The position numbers were made by a program, and so were the translations under genes. Source: Marivibrio halodurans (GTDB lineage: Bacteria > Pseudomonadota > Alphaproteobacteria > UBA8366 > Aestuariispiraceae). Taken from it: 64,000 bases of DNA. The notes under the pieces are model-generated. The model made no database searches, had not been told where the DNA came from, and worked only from the letters and a program-made list of their open reading frames with translations. Within the stretch, counting starts at the first letter, position 1; every line of letters starts with the position of its first letter. The DNA lies in assembly GCF_017963645.1 (NCBI RefSeq), contig NZ_JAGMWN010000005.1, positions 310,001 through 374,000 of the forward strand, given 5' to 3'. Below are positions 26,704 to 35,038 of this stretch, piece after piece.

Positions 26704-26790
26704 GATATCCTGTCTCCTTATCAACACGCGTCAAATGCCCGGGGTCCGCGCGGGATGCGCGGACTGGCCGGTGCAATCCGGTATTCCGGG

Positions 26791-27783
26791 CTATTCGGCG
26801 GCGATCCGCCGCGTCTGGTAGAGCGCATGATCGCAGACCGCCTGGACCAGACGGCCGAGATCGCGTCGCAATGTGGTAAACCCTGGGACCTTCTCCACCG
26901 TCGCCTCGCGCATATAGAGGCTCCGGTTGATTTCGATCTGCAGGCTGTGCCGGTCCTGGGCCGGCCGTCCATAGGCGCGCACCAGTTCCGCCCCGCGATA
27001 GGGATCGTTCAGCCGCACGCTATAGCCCATATCGACCAGCCAGTCGCGCACCAATTCGGTGAAACCGGACGCGCAACTCGTCCCGTCCCGATCGCCCAGG
27101 ACGAAATCCGCCCGCGCGCCGGGCCGCCCCGCGACGGCCGGGCTGCTGGAGGCCGGCATGGAATGGCAGTTGATATGCCAGACGGCGCCGAACGCGGCAT
27201 AGGCGCGTTCCAGCTCCCCTTGCAGCGCGTCGTGATAGGGGCGCCAATATCCCTCGATCCGCCGCGCCACCTCGGCCACCGGCAGTTTTCCATCATACAT
27301 CGGCCGCTCGCTCGGGTAGCTGCGCCAGATCAGCCCGTGCCCCAGGCGCGATTTCTCCGTCGGCGCGATGCGGCCCGGCCAGATTCCCTCGATCATGCCG
27401 GGATCGATATCGTCCGCCGCCCGGTTGGGGTCGATGAAACTGCGTGGGAACTCCGCCGCCAGAAGAACCGCGCCATAAGCCGGCGCATCGGCGAAAAGCT
27501 CATCGACGAAGGCGTCCTCGACCCGGCGCAGGTCGCGCATCGGAACGCTGGGTCGAAAATCCGCCGGATAGCAGGCACCGGAATGCGGCGAATCCAGGAC
27601 CACCGGCGCCACCACCGCATCCGGCACAGCCGCCGCCAGGCGATAAACGCCGTCGAGCCCGTCGACGCGCGCGGCATACCCGGTCTGTGCGCTTTCGCGG
27701 TCTTGTGGCGGATCACCGTCACACATGCTCCGGCTCTCGCTTTCGAAAAGGGACGCGTTCGCGCTCGTTGGGGGACGCGTCAT
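26791..27783 (-). CDS. N-formylglutamate amidohydrolase family protein
   Basis: A 330-residue hydrolase of the FGase family (PF05013), which releases formate from N-formyl-glutamate in histidine breakdown. Signature pieces are VVLDSPHSGACYP, FIDPNRAADDIDPGM and WHINCHSMP, which carry the metal-binding residues. The ATG at 27783 has GGGAAG about five bases upstream; an ATG at 27726 is also possible. No hut genes are nearby, so the substrate may be another N-formyl or N-acyl amino acid. It is divergent from ridA. Confidence 0.88.
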   Translation of the reverse strand: MTRPPTSANASLFESESRSMCDGDPPQDRESAQTGYAARVDGLDGVYRLAAAVPDAVVAPVVLDSPHSGACYPADFRPSVPMRDLRRVEDAFVDELFADAPAYGAVLLAAEFPRSFIDPNRAADDIDPGMIEGIWPGRIAPTEKSRLGHGLIWRSYPSERPMYDGKLPVAEVARRIEGYWRPYHDALQGELERAYAAFGAVWHINCHSMPASSSPAVAGRPGARADFVLGDRDGTSCASGFTELVRDWLVDMGYSVRLNDPYRGAELVRAYGRPAQDRHSLQIEINRSLYMREATVEKVPGFTTLRRDLGRLVQAVCDHALYQTRRIAAE

Positions 27784-27901
27784 CGTGACTTCCCATAAGG
27801 TGATATCAATCGCGCGTGCCGTTGGCAAAGCCCACGCATGGCGACTATGATCCACGCGCGCCGAACGCGCATGTTTAAGTCCCCGTCCGAAGGAGCCCCC
27901 C

Positions 27902-28369
27902 ATGGCAGGAACGATCGACGCCCGCCTCGACGAACTCGGCATCACCCTGCCGGAACCGCCCGCCGCGGCCGGTGCCTATACTCAGGTGCTACGTGTCGGC
28001 AATCTACTCTATATCTCGGGCCAGGTTCCGTTCCGCAACGGCGAGATCACCTATGTCGGCAAGGTTGGCCGGGACTTCTCGCTGGAGGAGGGACAGGAAG
28101 CCGCGCGCGCCTGTGCCCTCAACATCGTGGCGCAGGTGAAGCGCGCCCTCGACGGCGATCTCGACCGGGTCGCGCGGATCGTGAAGCTGGGTGGCTTCGT
28201 CAATTCCACGCCGGACTATACCGACCATCCGAAGGTGATAAACGGCGCCTCCAACCTGATGGGCGACATCTTCGGCGAGAAGGGGCAGCACACACGCTTC
28301 GCGGTCGGCGCGGGCTCCCTGCCGCTGGGTGTCGCGGTGGAGGTCGAGGCGATCGTCGAGGTTGCGTGA
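27902..28369 (+). CDS. RidA family protein
   Basis: A 155-residue RidA/YjgF/UK114-type protein of the longer subgroup. RidA members deaminate reactive enamine/imine intermediates released by PLP enzymes. The family core is visible: LRVGNLLYISGQVPFRNG, ARACALNIVAQVK and FVNSTPDYTDHPKVINGAS. The usual Arg that holds the carboxylate in RidA (in the C-x-R-x3 segment) is not obvious in this subgroup, so activity may differ. GGAG precedes the ATG. Confidence 0.93.
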   Translation: MAGTIDARLDELGITLPEPPAAAGAYTQVLRVGNLLYISGQVPFRNGEITYVGKVGRDFSLEEGQEAARACALNIVAQVKRALDGDLDRVARIVKLGGFVNSTPDYTDHPKVINGASNLMGDIFGEKGQHTRFAVGAGSLPLGVAVEVEAIVEVA

Positions 28370-28392
28370 CCTCCACATAGCGACCGGACGCA

Positions 28393-29808
28393 TCAAAAAC
28401 GGTAGTTCACCGCGAACTCGACATTGTCGTTACGGTCGTAGCGCCCGAACAGCGTGTCATCCGGCCCCTCGTACCGGGTCGCCGTCCAGGACAGGCGCAG
28501 ATTGTCCGTCGGCTCGTAGCGTAGGAACAGGCTCGCCAGATTGTCGCGTTCGTCCAACGCCCGGTTATAGGCCCCCCCGAATTTCCACTCGCTGTCCACG
28601 GTGACGGTAAGGGACGCGATGATGTTGTTTCGGTTCGGCCGCGCATCCTCCGACGAGAGCACGTAATCGGGGTCGGACTGGCTGTCCAGGCGCACCTCGC
28701 GCGCATATTCCACGACCGGCGTGATCTCATCCAACCCCATGCTGTTGGCGAGGCGGGTTTCCCGGTATTTCGCGCCGATCAGCCCGCGCGCCAGATCGTC
28801 GTCGCGCCCACGCATCGCCCAATAGCCGACCCCTTCGGCATAGAGCTTCCATGCCCCTTCCGTCACCGCCGCGCCGAACGAGGCGACGGTCACCCGGGGA
28901 TAGACCTTGTCATAGGGGTTCAATCGTCCCCTCGGCGGCCGTTTCAATACCGGATAGGGACCAGGTCCGTTGAAGCCGGAAACGAAATAGTCGAGGCCCG
29001 TCGCCGTGCCCTTATATTGCACGAGATAGCCCCATTCCTCCGGCGTGACCCCGCGCAGATCCTCCTCGATCTCCGCCGTCAGACCGGGCGGCAGGCCCGG
29101 AATGTCGATCGCGGCGAATTCGGACCCGCCGGACCCGTTGCTACCGCCCCAGCGCGAGCTTTCGTGCGGGCCGGGCGTGTTCTCCTCGACCGGCATGATA
29201 ATGCCGGTCAGACGGTCGCTGCCCAGATAGGCGTCCGCGCGAACCTGCCAAACCCCGAAATCGACGGCATGCTGCGGATTGACCGAATTGTCGGCCCCGT
29301 AGATGTCGGTCGGCGAATAAATCTCCGCCACGCCGAAGGGGACGGAGTCCTTGCCCATCGTCACCTCGACCACATCGCCGAGATAGCTCAACGTCAACCG
29401 GCTGGCGTCGAGATACCGGCCATGACCGGAGCGGCTGCCGGGCCGCGTGAAGAGACCCCGTTCCGCCCCGCTATAGGTCGAGGCCACGGCCTCCAACCCA
29501 ACCCCCAATGTCCAGTAGTCATTGAGGAAGGTGTCGCTCTCCATGCTGAGATGGGTCCAGGCCTCGAAATCCTGGTTCTCGACACCGTTCGCCGCCGCCT
29601 GATCGGGGGGGCGGGAATAGAGGCTCAGGACCGTTTCGGATTCATAGCGCGCGTTCTCGACGACCTGCTCCAGAAGGCCCGGCGCCTCCTCCTCGTCCTG
29701 AGCCAAGGGCGCGGAAACCGGCAAGAGCCCGATCGCCGCCACCGCCGCACCCGATAGAACGGCGCGCCGGGCGCGGATGCGTGCATTCATTCCCCGTCCC
29801 GATGTCAT
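28393..29808 (-). CDS. Predicted outer-membrane beta-barrel protein (RND-linked)
   Basis: A 471-residue exported protein. A signal peptide of about 35 residues (RARRAVLSGAAVAAIG, cut near SAPLAQ) is followed by many alternating hydrophobic/polar strands, and the chain ends in aromatic F (FAVNYRF), the usual C-terminal signal for outer-membrane barrel insertion. The pattern resembles porin-like proteins encoded next to MMPL/RND permeases. It starts 11 bases after the RND stop; the ATG at 29808 has GGGGG upstream, and one at 29790 is an alternative. It probably forms the outer-membrane part of the three-gene system with the LolA-like and RND proteins. Confidence 0.78.
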   Translation of the reverse strand: MTSGRGMNARIRARRAVLSGAAVAAIGLLPVSAPLAQDEEEAPGLLEQVVENARYESETVLSLYSRPPDQAAANGVENQDFEAWTHLSMESDTFLNDYWTLGVGLEAVASTYSGAERGLFTRPGSRSGHGRYLDASRLTLSYLGDVVEVTMGKDSVPFGVAEIYSPTDIYGADNSVNPQHAVDFGVWQVRADAYLGSDRLTGIIMPVEENTPGPHESSRWGGSNGSGGSEFAAIDIPGLPPGLTAEIEEDLRGVTPEEWGYLVQYKGTATGLDYFVSGFNGPGPYPVLKRPPRGRLNPYDKVYPRVTVASFGAAVTEGAWKLYAEGVGYWAMRGRDDDLARGLIGAKYRETRLANSMGLDEITPVVEYAREVRLDSQSDPDYVLSSEDARPNRNNIIASLTVTVDSEWKFGGAYNRALDERDNLASLFLRYEPTDNLRLSWTATRYEGPDDTLFGRYDRNDNVEFAVNYRF

Positions 29809-29819
29809 CAGGCCCCCAT

Positions 29820-32597
29820 TCAGGAAATGTCGGCCCGGGTCAGGCGGGTCGACGTGTCGGCCAGCCGGTCGCCCAGAATCCGTGCGATATTCAAGTTCAA
29901 CTTATTCGCGATATGCGGATAGAGGCGCATGTTCCGGCGCACCGTCTCGGCGTTGAAGACCAGCATCTCGCCGTCGCTGACGGCATCGACATTGGCGGTC
30001 CGCTGTTGCTCGCGCACGAAGCCGACCTCGCCCAGCACCTCGCCCTGACCGAAGGTGGCGAGTTCCGTGCCGCCGCCCGGCCCGTCCTTTATGACCGCGA
30101 CACTTCCCGACAGAACGAGATACATGTCACGACCGACCGTTCCCTGTTGCACCAAACGGTCCCCCGCCTTGAAGGACACGATCTCCGACAGCAGGATCGC
30201 CTTGCGTACCTGATAGCGGTTCATGTCCGCGAAGAGCGGGCTGTTATCGATCACCTTCGGGTCGATCTGAAGCATCAGGATCTCGTCCAGCCCGACAAGC
30301 CGCACGAAGGACATCAGCACCGGCGTGACGATCAGGTCCGCGACCAGGGCCGCGATCATCGCGATCGCCGCGAGCAGGCCGAACTGGGCGATGATCGCGA
30401 AGGTCGAGCCCTGTAGCACCAGGAAGCCCGCCATCAACGCGATCGAGGTGGAGACCGCCGGGATCGCCTGATGGGCCAGCGTCCGGCGTATCGCCAGCGC
30501 CCGGTCGGGCGTCCGGCGGCTTTCCTGCGCATAGGTCGACAGCAGATGGATCGTGTCGTCGATAGCGATGCCGATGGCGATCACCGCCACCGTCGCCGTG
30601 CCGGGATTGAGCGGAATGTCGAACAGCCCCATCACGCCGAAGACGATGGCGATCGGTATGACGTTCGGCACCAGCGACAGAAGACCGCCGGTCAACGACG
30701 TGTAGACCAGCGACATCATGATGAAGATGACGACCAGCAGCAGTCCCACCGACTGGACCTGGGCGAAGATCAGATCCTCGGCCGCGTTGTTGATCATCAG
30801 ATTCTGACCGACGATGTTGATGGTCAAATCGGGGCCGGCGATCTCGTTCACGCGGCTTTCCAGATCGGCCACCGCCTGCTTCAAGGCATGGCTTTCGTGG
30901 ATATTGTGGCGCACGACCATGTTCACGCGCCGGAAATCGGCGCTGACATAGCTTTCCAGATCGGCGCGCTGGAAGAACAGAAGATATTGATCGACCAGAT
31001 CGGGCGTGTCCGGGACCACCATCATCCCCGGATCGCCGCCGTGGAACTCCCGGTTCACCATGGACAGGTGGTCGGCGATGGACAGCGCCGTGTCGAAGCG
31101 CCCGTCCTCCACGATATAATCCTTTATGGCGGCGAGCTTGCGCAGGTTTTCCGGCTGACCGAAGGCATCCGGCGCCGTCGAGACGAGGTTTATATAGAAA
31201 ATCTCCATGCCGGAGAGCGTATCGGCCAGCGTGTTCACATCCGCGACCAGCGGATGCTCCTGCTTGAAATAGGAGATCGGGTCGTTCGACACCTTGGTCT
31301 GCCCGGCGAAGGTCGCGCACACCGCCATCACGACGATCGTCACCCCGATCACCGTCTTGGGATAGGTTCCGATATGCCGCACCGCCACCAGGGTCCAGCC
31401 GACGGGACCGCGCAGGCCGGTACCTTCGCCGCCCCCGTCGCCCGTCTCCGGATCGTGCAGACGGCTGCGCAACGGCCCCAGGACGGAAAGCATCAGCGGG
31501 ATGACCAGCAGCGTCACCACCGCGTTCGTGGCGATCGCCAGCGAGGCGGCAATGGCGAAATCGCGCACCAGTTCCATCTCCGCGAAACCATTGGCCGCGA
31601 AGCCGAGGACCGTCGTCACGGAAGTCAGAATCAAAGGCAACCCCAGATGCCGCATCATGTAGAGCACGGCGCGCCGCCGGCGCTCCGACCGGCTCTCCGT
31701 CTCCCCGTCCTGGCCGAGGCCGGACAGATAGCCGGAAAGCATGTGCGTATCCTCGGTCGACCCGATGACGATCACCAGCGAGGGCACCATGGCCGAGAGG
31801 ATGTTGATCGGAACGCCGAGATATCCCATCAGCCCGAAGGCCCAGGAGAGGCCGAGCGTCGACGTCAGCACCGGGAAGACCGTCGCCATGCCGCTGCGCA
31901 GGAACAACACGATGATCGCGATCAGCAGGCCGAGCGACATCGGCACGAGCAGGGACAGATCGGCGAACAGGTTGACCATGTGCTCATGATTGACGCGCGG
32001 CGGACCGACCTGGAACACCTCGTCGAATGAGCCGGCATGGGGGGCGATCGCGGCCTCGATCGCCTGATAGGCATGGCGGTCGAAATCGGGATCGGCGGGG
32101 TCCTTCGTCACGCTGACATTGATCGCCGTGGCGAAGCCGTCCTCCGAGATGAAATTGCCCACGACGAGCGGGGAATAGAGCGCCCGGGCCTTCGCCTCCT
32201 CGATCCCCTCCCGGTCGAACGGCACGCCGTCCAGAACGGTGGAGGATTGGATCATCCCGTTCCGGTCCTGGATGCTGCGAACGTTGAAGAGGCTTTCCAC
32301 CTTCTCGACGAAGGACAGGTCCTCCAACGCGTAATGCATCTCCTCCAGATCGAGGAGGCGCTCTTCCGTCCAAAGATCGTCGGAACGGACATAGACGATC
32401 GTGGTGTTGTCCGACCCGAATTCCCGCTTCACCGCCTCGTAGGTAACCTTGGTCGGATCGCTGTCGCTGATCAGGCTGTCGAAACTGGTGTCGACACGCA
32501 GCTTCTCCAGCCCCGGCGCGGTCAAGGCGGTGACCAGCAGGAGGAAAATCAAGGTGATCCACCGATGGCGGAGTCCGAAGGTCAGGATTGTCTGCAT
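29820..32597 (-). CDS. RND/MMPL family permease with C-terminal cyclic-nucleotide-binding domain
   Basis: A 925-residue inner-membrane protein with two RND/MMPL repeats. Each has one membrane helix, a large periplasmic loop and five helices; the motifs SLVIVIGSTEDTHMLSGY and AIGIAIDDTIHLLSTY mark helix 4 in each half. After the last helix, residues about 785-910 form a Crp-like cNMP-binding domain: GDRLVQQGTVGRDMYLVLSG, then FGQGEVLGEVGFVREQQRTA, with the G-E and R-T-A positions that contact cyclic nucleotide kept. A cytoplasmic nucleotide sensor fused to an RND pump is unusual. It lies between a LolA-like protein and a barrel protein, so it likely moves lipids or hydrophobic cargo across the envelope, gated by the fused domain. 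Confidence 0.9.
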   Translation of the reverse strand: MQTILTFGLRHRWITLIFLLLVTALTAPGLEKLRVDTSFDSLISDSDPTKVTYEAVKREFGSDNTTIVYVRSDDLWTEERLLDLEEMHYALEDLSFVEKVESLFNVRSIQDRNGMIQSSTVLDGVPFDREGIEEAKARALYSPLVVGNFISEDGFATAINVSVTKDPADPDFDRHAYQAIEAAIAPHAGSFDEVFQVGPPRVNHEHMVNLFADLSLLVPMSLGLLIAIIVLFLRSGMATVFPVLTSTLGLSWAFGLMGYLGVPINILSAMVPSLVIVIGSTEDTHMLSGYLSGLGQDGETESRSERRRRAVLYMMRHLGLPLILTSVTTVLGFAANGFAEMELVRDFAIAASLAIATNAVVTLLVIPLMLSVLGPLRSRLHDPETGDGGGEGTGLRGPVGWTLVAVRHIGTYPKTVIGVTIVVMAVCATFAGQTKVSNDPISYFKQEHPLVADVNTLADTLSGMEIFYINLVSTAPDAFGQPENLRKLAAIKDYIVEDGRFDTALSIADHLSMVNREFHGGDPGMMVVPDTPDLVDQYLLFFQRADLESYVSADFRRVNMVVRHNIHESHALKQAVADLESRVNEIAGPDLTINIVGQNLMINNAAEDLIFAQVQSVGLLLVVIFIMMSLVYTSLTGGLLSLVPNVIPIAIVFGVMGLFDIPLNPGTATVAVIAIGIAIDDTIHLLSTYAQESRRTPDRALAIRRTLAHQAIPAVSTSIALMAGFLVLQGSTFAIIAQFGLLAAIAMIAALVADLIVTPVLMSFVRLVGLDEILMLQIDPKVIDNSPLFADMNRYQVRKAILLSEIVSFKAGDRLVQQGTVGRDMYLVLSGSVAVIKDGPGGGTELATFGQGEVLGEVGFVREQQRTANVDAVSDGEMLVFNAETVRRNMRLYPHIANKLNLNIARILGDRLADTSTRLTRADIS

Positions 32598-32656
32598 GGA
32601 ATGGGAAATCCGGAAATCCCGGTGTCCGGGCCGCGCGCGGTTCGGACGCCGGCGCG

Positions 32657-33547
32657 TTAGCGGAGGTAGCGTCCGCTGGTCACCCAGCGCTGCTCGAACA
32701 TGCGGGCCGGGACGGCGTTCTCGGAAAGCTCTCGGCCCTCCACCCGGATCAGTGTCTTGTGACGCTGCTTGTCGTTATCCATCAGCGTCGTGTTGGCGCG
32801 CCACGTCTCCCCCTCGATCCGGACCATGTCGCGGGAATGCTGGGTCTTCAGATAGCGCCCGCGCCGGTCGTAGAAATCGATTCGCCGGATGAAATAGCGA
32901 TCCTTGCTGATATAGAGGCGGCGGTATTCGTAACCGGTCTCCGCCGCCAGTTCCTCGTCCTTCGGATAGGCATCGACGACGAAGGAATCGATCGTGTCGA
33001 CGGTCTCGCCATTCTCGTCCTTGATTTCGGCCATCTCATCCGCCTGACGCTCATAGCGGAACTTCGAGCGGTCCTCGGACGTCATGTCCTCGAAGGCGAA
33101 ATCGGTGCCCATGAAATAATTCCGCTTACCGCCGTCGGCGGAGCGCTTCATCTCCCGCCCATAGGCGGGCAGATACATCCACTGATCGTCGCTGGCGCCC
33201 CGGTTCTGCCAGGTCAACAAGGCCACGCCATGGACGCCCGCGGGCTCGTCGAAGACCACAAGATATCGATAAAGGTCGTCCTCGACCTCCCGGGCGAAAC
33301 GGCGCAGGCTCCGCTCCTCGGTATTGCCGCGATCGTCGATCAGGGTCATCGCCTGATCCTCGGTCTCATAGGGCCTGTCGTGGCGACCGGACACCTCGTC
33401 CATGATGTCCCGGCCGGACATCTCCGGCGCGGTCTGGTTCTGGGACTGAGTTTGAGCCTGGGACTGAGCCGCGAGCGGCAAAACGACGACCGCCGACAAG
33501 GCCAGGGCGACGGCCGGAATAAAGGACCGGCCCAGTATAGGAAACAT
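32657..33547 (-). CDS. Outer-membrane lipoprotein-sorting (LolA-like) protein
   Basis: A 296-residue exported protein of the LolA-like outer membrane lipoprotein-sorting family (PF17131), commonly encoded with MMPL/RND permeases. The signal peptide (MFPILGRSFIPAVALALS) ends near AAQSQAQ and is followed by a short Q-rich spacer. Family markers are DQWMYLPAYGREMKR, YFMGTDFAFEDMT and RRIDFYDRRGRYLKT. The ATG at 33547 has GGGGGAG six bases upstream. It is the first gene of the operon, about 60 bases ahead of the permease, and is probably the periplasmic shuttle for the permease's cargo. Confidence 0.88.
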   Translation of the reverse strand: MFPILGRSFIPAVALALSAVVVLPLAAQSQAQTQSQNQTAPEMSGRDIMDEVSGRHDRPYETEDQAMTLIDDRGNTEERSLRRFAREVEDDLYRYLVVFDEPAGVHGVALLTWQNRGASDDQWMYLPAYGREMKRSADGGKRNYFMGTDFAFEDMTSEDRSKFRYERQADEMAEIKDENGETVDTIDSFVVDAYPKDEELAAETGYEYRRLYISKDRYFIRRIDFYDRRGRYLKTQHSRDMVRIEGETWRANTTLMDNDKQRHKTLIRVEGRELSENAVPARMFEQRWVTSGRYLR

Positions 33548-34151
33548 GAAGCACTCCCCCACATCGAACTTCACAGAATACACTTATTGCGCGCGAAACC
33601 CGAACCGCTCTTCCCTCGAATTGGGGCGGCGCGCACGATGAAGCGGTGGAACCACCCTCCGCCTCCGGCGGGGCCGCGCATTCCCACGAACCTGTAGTGC
33701 GCGGAACCAAGCGCGAATGGCGATCGCGCGCGTAACCTTTCATATCGAAATTTCAATGTCTAGGACGAAGTGGTAAGTGCGTGATCGGCTTCGACCCGCA
33801 TTCGCAATTCCCTGTCCGGTCGCACGGGATGCTCCACCACCCCGGATGGACGGACCGGCCCGGCCTCCCGCGACCTCACGCACGGCCCCACGGAAAAACA
33901 CCGTAGATTGTGTGCATGTGGGATGAGGAAGCGCGGGCCTCCCCTTTTTCGAACGACCCGCCGGCATGCGCCCCACCCGCGACATGCGCCGGAACAGGTT
34001 CTTCCCGCCCGGCGGCGCTTGTCGCGCAATCACGGGTCGGGTAGTGTCCGCCGAGGGACGCGGCACGACCGAGGACGGGGGATTCCAACGCCCTCTTTCC
34101 CGTTCACACGCGGCGTCCCGGGATCCAATCCTTCAGGGAGACGCGTCCGCG
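33548..34151. other. 600-base gap without a supported gene
   Basis: This divergent gap lies between the LolA-like gene and the CDGSH gene. I see several open frames on both strands, but none with recognisable domains or a good start. It must hold the promoters of both operons; I found no clear riboswitch, tRNA or terminator. Confidence 0.5.
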
Positions 34152-34391
34152 ATGAGCGCGCCGGAAACGCCGCAGAAGGCGCCCTATTCCGTCGAGGTCG
34201 AGGCCGGGAGGGTCTATATGTGGTGCGCGTGCGGCCGCTCGGCGCGGCAACCCTTCTGCGACGGCAGCCATGCGGGCACGGGCATCGCGCCGCGCCCCTA
34301 CAGTTCGAGGAAGGCGCGCACCGTCTTCTTCTGCGGATGCAAGAGAACGGAGAAACCACCCCTGTGCGACGGCTATCACGCCACCCTCTAG
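34152..34391 (+). CDS. Double CDGSH iron-sulfur protein
   Basis: A 79-residue soluble protein with two CDGSH-type 2Fe-2S motifs: CACGRSARQPFCDGSH and CGCKRTEKPPLCDGYH. Each has the three Cys and one His ligands. Bacterial double-CDGSH proteins are small electron-transfer or redox-sensing proteins related to mitoNEET/Miner2; a specific partner is not known. The ATG at 34152 starts MSAPETPQKAPYSVEVE; a longer upstream frame has no homology. A lipoprotein and a DoeA-like gene follow on the same strand. Confidence 0.92.
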   Translation: MSAPETPQKAPYSVEVEAGRVYMWCACGRSARQPFCDGSHAGTGIAPRPYSSRKARTVFFCGCKRTEKPPLCDGYHATL

Positions 34392-34449
34392 GATCACGGC
34401 CCTGGTCGCGGTCGTAGTCATGGCGCGGGGGACGATAAAGGGACAGAGT

Positions 34450-34986
34450 ATGAAGGTGACGATGGTTCGATGGGCCGCATTGGTCCTGACGGCGGCCCTG
34501 GGTCTTTCCGCCTGCGCCGGGTCCTCGGATCTCGGCGTGAAATGCCCCGAGATTCGAATCCCGCAAAACACCGAACGCCTGACCCGGTTCCGCCCGGGCG
34601 AGGGGCGCGATATCACCGACGTACGCCTGCAGGCGGAGGTAACCTATCTCTCCGGAACATGCGAGATCGACGACGAGGTGATCGAGCTCGGCTTCCCGAT
34701 CGCCGTCACGGCCCAGCGCGGCCCCGCCAACGAGGAAGGCCTGTCCGACGTCACCCTTTTCGTCGCGGTGGCCAATCAGAGACGCGAGATTCTTTCCCGC
34801 CGCGAACTGCCGGTCCGCCTCACCTTCCCCGCCAACAAGGTGCGCGTCATCAGCCGGGAGGAGATCACCGTCGAGATTCCGCGTCACGAGGATGACGGCG
34901 TACAGGACTATCTGGTCTTCCTCGGCTTCGCATTGAGCGAGGATGAACTCGAATTCAATCGACGGGAGAACCGATTGGGGTTCTGA
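34450..34986 (+). CDS. Predicted lipoprotein of unknown function
   Basis: A 178-residue exported lipoprotein. The signal peptide (MKVTMVRWAALVLTAALG) ends in a lipobox L-S-A-C, so the mature chain starts at Cys25 or near it. The mature part is beta-rich and polar, with a second Cys pair (VKCPEIRIP and SGTCEI) that could form a disulfide. I do not recognise the domain. AAGGGA lies upstream of the ATG at 34450. It sits about 60 bases after the CDGSH gene and 50 bases before the DoeA-like gene; whether they form one operon is not clear. Confidence 0.8.
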   Translation: MKVTMVRWAALVLTAALGLSACAGSSDLGVKCPEIRIPQNTERLTRFRPGEGRDITDVRLQAEVTYLSGTCEIDDEVIELGFPIAVTAQRGPANEEGLSDVTLFVAVANQRREILSRRELPVRLTFPANKVRVISREEITVEIPRHEDDGVQDYLVFLGFALSEDELEFNRRENRLGF

Positions 34987-35038
34987 ACCGCCCGACGATA
35001 TAACCACCGGCATCAGCAAGCCTTGGGGAGAGCGACCG

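Noticed and set aside
30471-32030. 519-codon plus-strand frame
   Set aside because: Antisense to the RND permease, rich in H/R/D/Q and without a domain.
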